NCBI GenBank assembly: GCA_026400645.1
Contig: JAPLOP010000001.1
Location: forward strand, 15,097 to 59,902
From: Alphaproteobacteria bacterium
GTDB lineage: Bacteria > Pseudomonadota > Alphaproteobacteria > Paracaedibacterales > CAIULA01
Direction of reading: 5' to 3'
Length of the DNA: 44,806 nucleotides
Part shown: positions 42,935-44,806 of the stretch, piece by piece
How positions within the stretch are numbered: position 1 is the first letter of the stretch
Layout of the letters: every line of letters starts with the position of its first letter
The notes under the pieces: generated by a model
Database searches by the model: none
Told to the model about the DNA's origin: nothing
What the model saw: only the letters and a program-made list of their open reading frames with translations
Made by a program: the position numbers and the translations under genes

Positions 42935-44786
42935 TGTTTGCCACTGCCACCTCCGCCGCCTCTGCCGCCTCCTCCTTTTTATCCATATACGTCTGAATCA
43001 ACCCAAAGTGTGTTTGGATCAATTCATCCGGCATGGATCCAACGGATTTTCCTATTTTGGTCATATAATCAATCACTTGGTATGTCATGAAGGATATATC
43101 CTCATCAGGCGACCCCATATAGGGTTTCAAACAGTCTGTTTTGTAACATAATTCCTTGATCTTATTGATCCCAACGGGTTGCCATTTGTTGAGGATAGAG
43201 TACCAAAATAATCCATTTCCTGCACCAACAACAACCATGCTGGGGATTTGCAGTGCGCTTGGAAATTGACTAAATTCTGAGAAATTATTCGCTCTTCCCC
43301 CCATCAACAGTCCACCTAAATAATTAAAACCTCTTGTAAGCAAATTTGTCGAATGATGATTGTCATTGAAATCAACCTCTTGGGGTTTGTACCCAAAATA
43401 CCAGTCATAAAGATCAGTTAAATTTTTTGTAATCAGAGTTCGATAAATAGATTTTTTAACAAATCCGTAAGCCAAACTTGCCCCAACAGAAAGTGAGGTA
43501 GTCCATTGATCGGATAGGGCTGTGTGACCAGAGAGAAGACCTTCACTGGAATCATATAATAACTTTGCCTCGACCGCCCCGATAATCAAGGAGAAAGCAT
43601 GAGATACATGCCGTGCCGCTTTCCTGAGGCTTGGCTCCTCTTGATTGGGGTGGATAGGATTATGTTGACGACTGAAATACACAATGCGGTATAGGTTTTC
43701 GAGATCCTCAAAGGTGTTTTCTTGTGGGTTTATACTTTCTTGGCTTGCTCCAAAAATCCGATGATGAAAATCTTTTTTATCGGAATCGGACAAAGAATGA
43801 AAACTTGTGATCGCATTTCCAATATCCCAGGATAGTGTCGTTCTAAGTCCAGCAACGTACGCATTTTCCCATAATCTTTCATTCAGTTTTTGTTGCGCTC
43901 TGTCATAAAGCATGTCGCGATAGATGCATGTTCTTTGGTATGCAATACTGAACGTAAAAACTGCATTCAGCGCAGTATTAACAAGAGGATTAGGCAGATC
44001 CTTGAGCTGGTAATAATATTGAAGATTCTTATAGGAAGCGGGGACAACCCCAGCCATCAGGGCACTTGACACGATGCCGGCTCTTAAAAGTTTATAGGGC
44101 CACCGATTGTTTTCATCGGACGACAAACCAAGGAAGCTCCGCAAGGAAAATATATTTTTTGCAACGCTGTTTAACTGTCCAACAAAAGGTATGAATAAGA
44201 TTGAATAGGAGGCCAAAGCCGTACCAGCAACAAACAGTTTTTCGGTCAGACTTCTGACGTTTGTGGGGAGACTATTTTGCAACCCCAGTAACGGTCCATA
44301 ATATAGTTCCAAGGATGCACAATAACCCGCTGTGGCCCACAACGCAACTCCGCCAGCGAATGCTAAATGGCGCCATTGGTCACTAATACTCTTCTTTGTC
44401 GCATCATCCACCTCCGAAAACGCTTCCCAATACTTGGAAAATTCATCCAGCTTGTCCTGTGTGATTCCGTGCTGATCATGCAGGGCTGAAACCGATGACC
44501 GGGCAAAACCTATCCTTGTTGGTTTGGGGAGTATTTCAAGGCGGACTTCATCCACATGGGGAGGGGTGGATCCCACAGATTGTGACAGCGGCTGATCGTT
44601 ACCCTGATCCACAACGGGTGATGGCGTGAACGGAACAATTTGATTAATCCTGGGGCGGTGTTGAGCCCTCGTGAAGCAATCCGTTGGCAAGCAATCCATG
44701 GCTTGGGCCAAGCTTCCCATGACTGTGCTGTTAAGGATGCCACCAACCAATAAACAGCATACGTATTTCTTGATGAACTGACCCAT
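42921..44786 (-). CDS. Large exported multi-spanning protein of unknown function
   Basis: A 621-residue product not recognised. A signal-like segment at residues 8-29 (YVCCLLVGGILNSTVMGSLAQA) is followed by a hydrophilic, proline-containing stretch to about 95, then some six or seven moderately hydrophobic segments (LAFAGGVALWATAGYCASLEL, LFVAGTALASYSILFIPFVG, AGIVSSALMAGVVPASY, TTSLSVGASLAYGFV, SMVVVGAGNGLFWYSIL). The end is alanine/glutamate-rich (KKEEAAEAAEVAVANNTIS), and its final codons and stop lie in a palindromic element. AGGAAAA precedes the ATG at the window edge, so upstream control cannot be judged. Confidence 0.6.
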   Translation of the reverse strand: MGQFIKKYVCCLLVGGILNSTVMGSLAQAMDCLPTDCFTRAQHRPRINQIVPFTPSPVVDQGNDQPLSQSVGSTPPHVDEVRLEILPKPTRIGFARSSVSALHDQHGITQDKLDEFSKYWEAFSEVDDATKKSISDQWRHLAFAGGVALWATAGYCASLELYYGPLLGLQNSLPTNVRSLTEKLFVAGTALASYSILFIPFVGQLNSVAKNIFSLRSFLGLSSDENNRWPYKLLRAGIVSSALMAGVVPASYKNLQYYYQLKDLPNPLVNTALNAVFTFSIAYQRTCIYRDMLYDRAQQKLNERLWENAYVAGLRTTLSWDIGNAITSFHSLSDSDKKDFHHRIFGASQESINPQENTFEDLENLYRIVYFSRQHNPIHPNQEEPSLRKAARHVSHAFSLIIGAVEAKLLYDSSEGLLSGHTALSDQWTTSLSVGASLAYGFVKKSIYRTLITKNLTDLYDWYFGYKPQEVDFNDNHHSTNLLTRGFNYLGGLLMGGRANNFSEFSQFPSALQIPSMVVVGAGNGLFWYSILNKWQPVGINKIKELCYKTDCLKPYMGSPDEDISFMTYQVIDYMTKIGKSVGSMPDELIQTHFGLIQTYMDKKEEAAEAAEVAVANNTIS

Positions 44787-44806
44787 AATCTTTTTTCCTG
44801 ACGCAG

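Overview
The window looks like a chromosomal segment of an alphaproteobacterium. The support is the gene order rpsF-rpsR-DUF2232-rplI, the lptC-lptA-lptB operon, a dusB gene followed by an NtrC/Fis-type DNA-binding protein, and repeated TTAA-N7-TTAA sites of the kind bound by the alphaproteobacterial cell-cycle regulator CtrA. Many palindromic intergenic elements (one inside a gene), several exported orphan proteins, two major-facilitator carriers and an NB-ARC/TPR protein suggest a host-associated lineage such as Holosporales or Rickettsiales. That placement is inference; no rRNA or other decisive marker is present.

Layout. 1-4575: minus-strand accA, a peroxiredoxin, lptC, lptA and the start of lptB, preceded by a Bcr/CflA-type exporter. 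4576-7314: cysS and a membrane-anchored glycosyltransferase-like protein. 7576-10414: rpoZ, an exported orphan protein and the first six-cysteine-repeat protein, set among repeats. 10465-13619: glyQS between tRNA-Arg and tRNA-Lys. 13753-18109: dusB, a Fis-like protein, a quinol-type nitric oxide reductase and the second six-cysteine-repeat protein. 18284-25905, all minus: a carboxymuconolactone-decarboxylase-family protein, xerD, a small membrane peptide, pth, rplY, an esterase, a YejA-like binding protein and an ABC-F ATPase. 26050-30658: tRNA-Ser, an exported orphan, nfuA, a lytic transglycosylase, a RutE-like nitroreductase, cvpA and another exported orphan. 30874-35262: an MHS-family carrier and uvrA. 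35264-39865: an NB-ARC/TPR gene lodged between intact comM and a decayed copy of the comM tail. 39940-42513: rplI, a DUF2232 membrane protein, rpsR and rpsF. 42921-44786: a large exported membrane protein.

The most unusual feature is a candidate CtrA regulon of exported proteins. Four unrelated genes with N-terminal signal peptides (starts at 9390, 9872, 17531 and 26853) each have a TTAA-N7-TTAA site ending 55-75 nt before the start codon, with a plausible -10 box about 15-17 nt further on. Two of them are built from tandem six-cysteine modules. A further copy of one of these promoters lies after rpoZ with no gene behind it, and another site lies upstream of comM.

The second theme is small palindromic elements reshaping genes. 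One of 214 bp with 18-bp terminal inverted repeats splits the lptA signal-peptide region while keeping the frame open. A second family supplies or abuts the stop codons of three genes. A third has a probable 8-bp target duplication. The NB-ARC gene also carries an A9 tract that puts its N-terminus out of frame.
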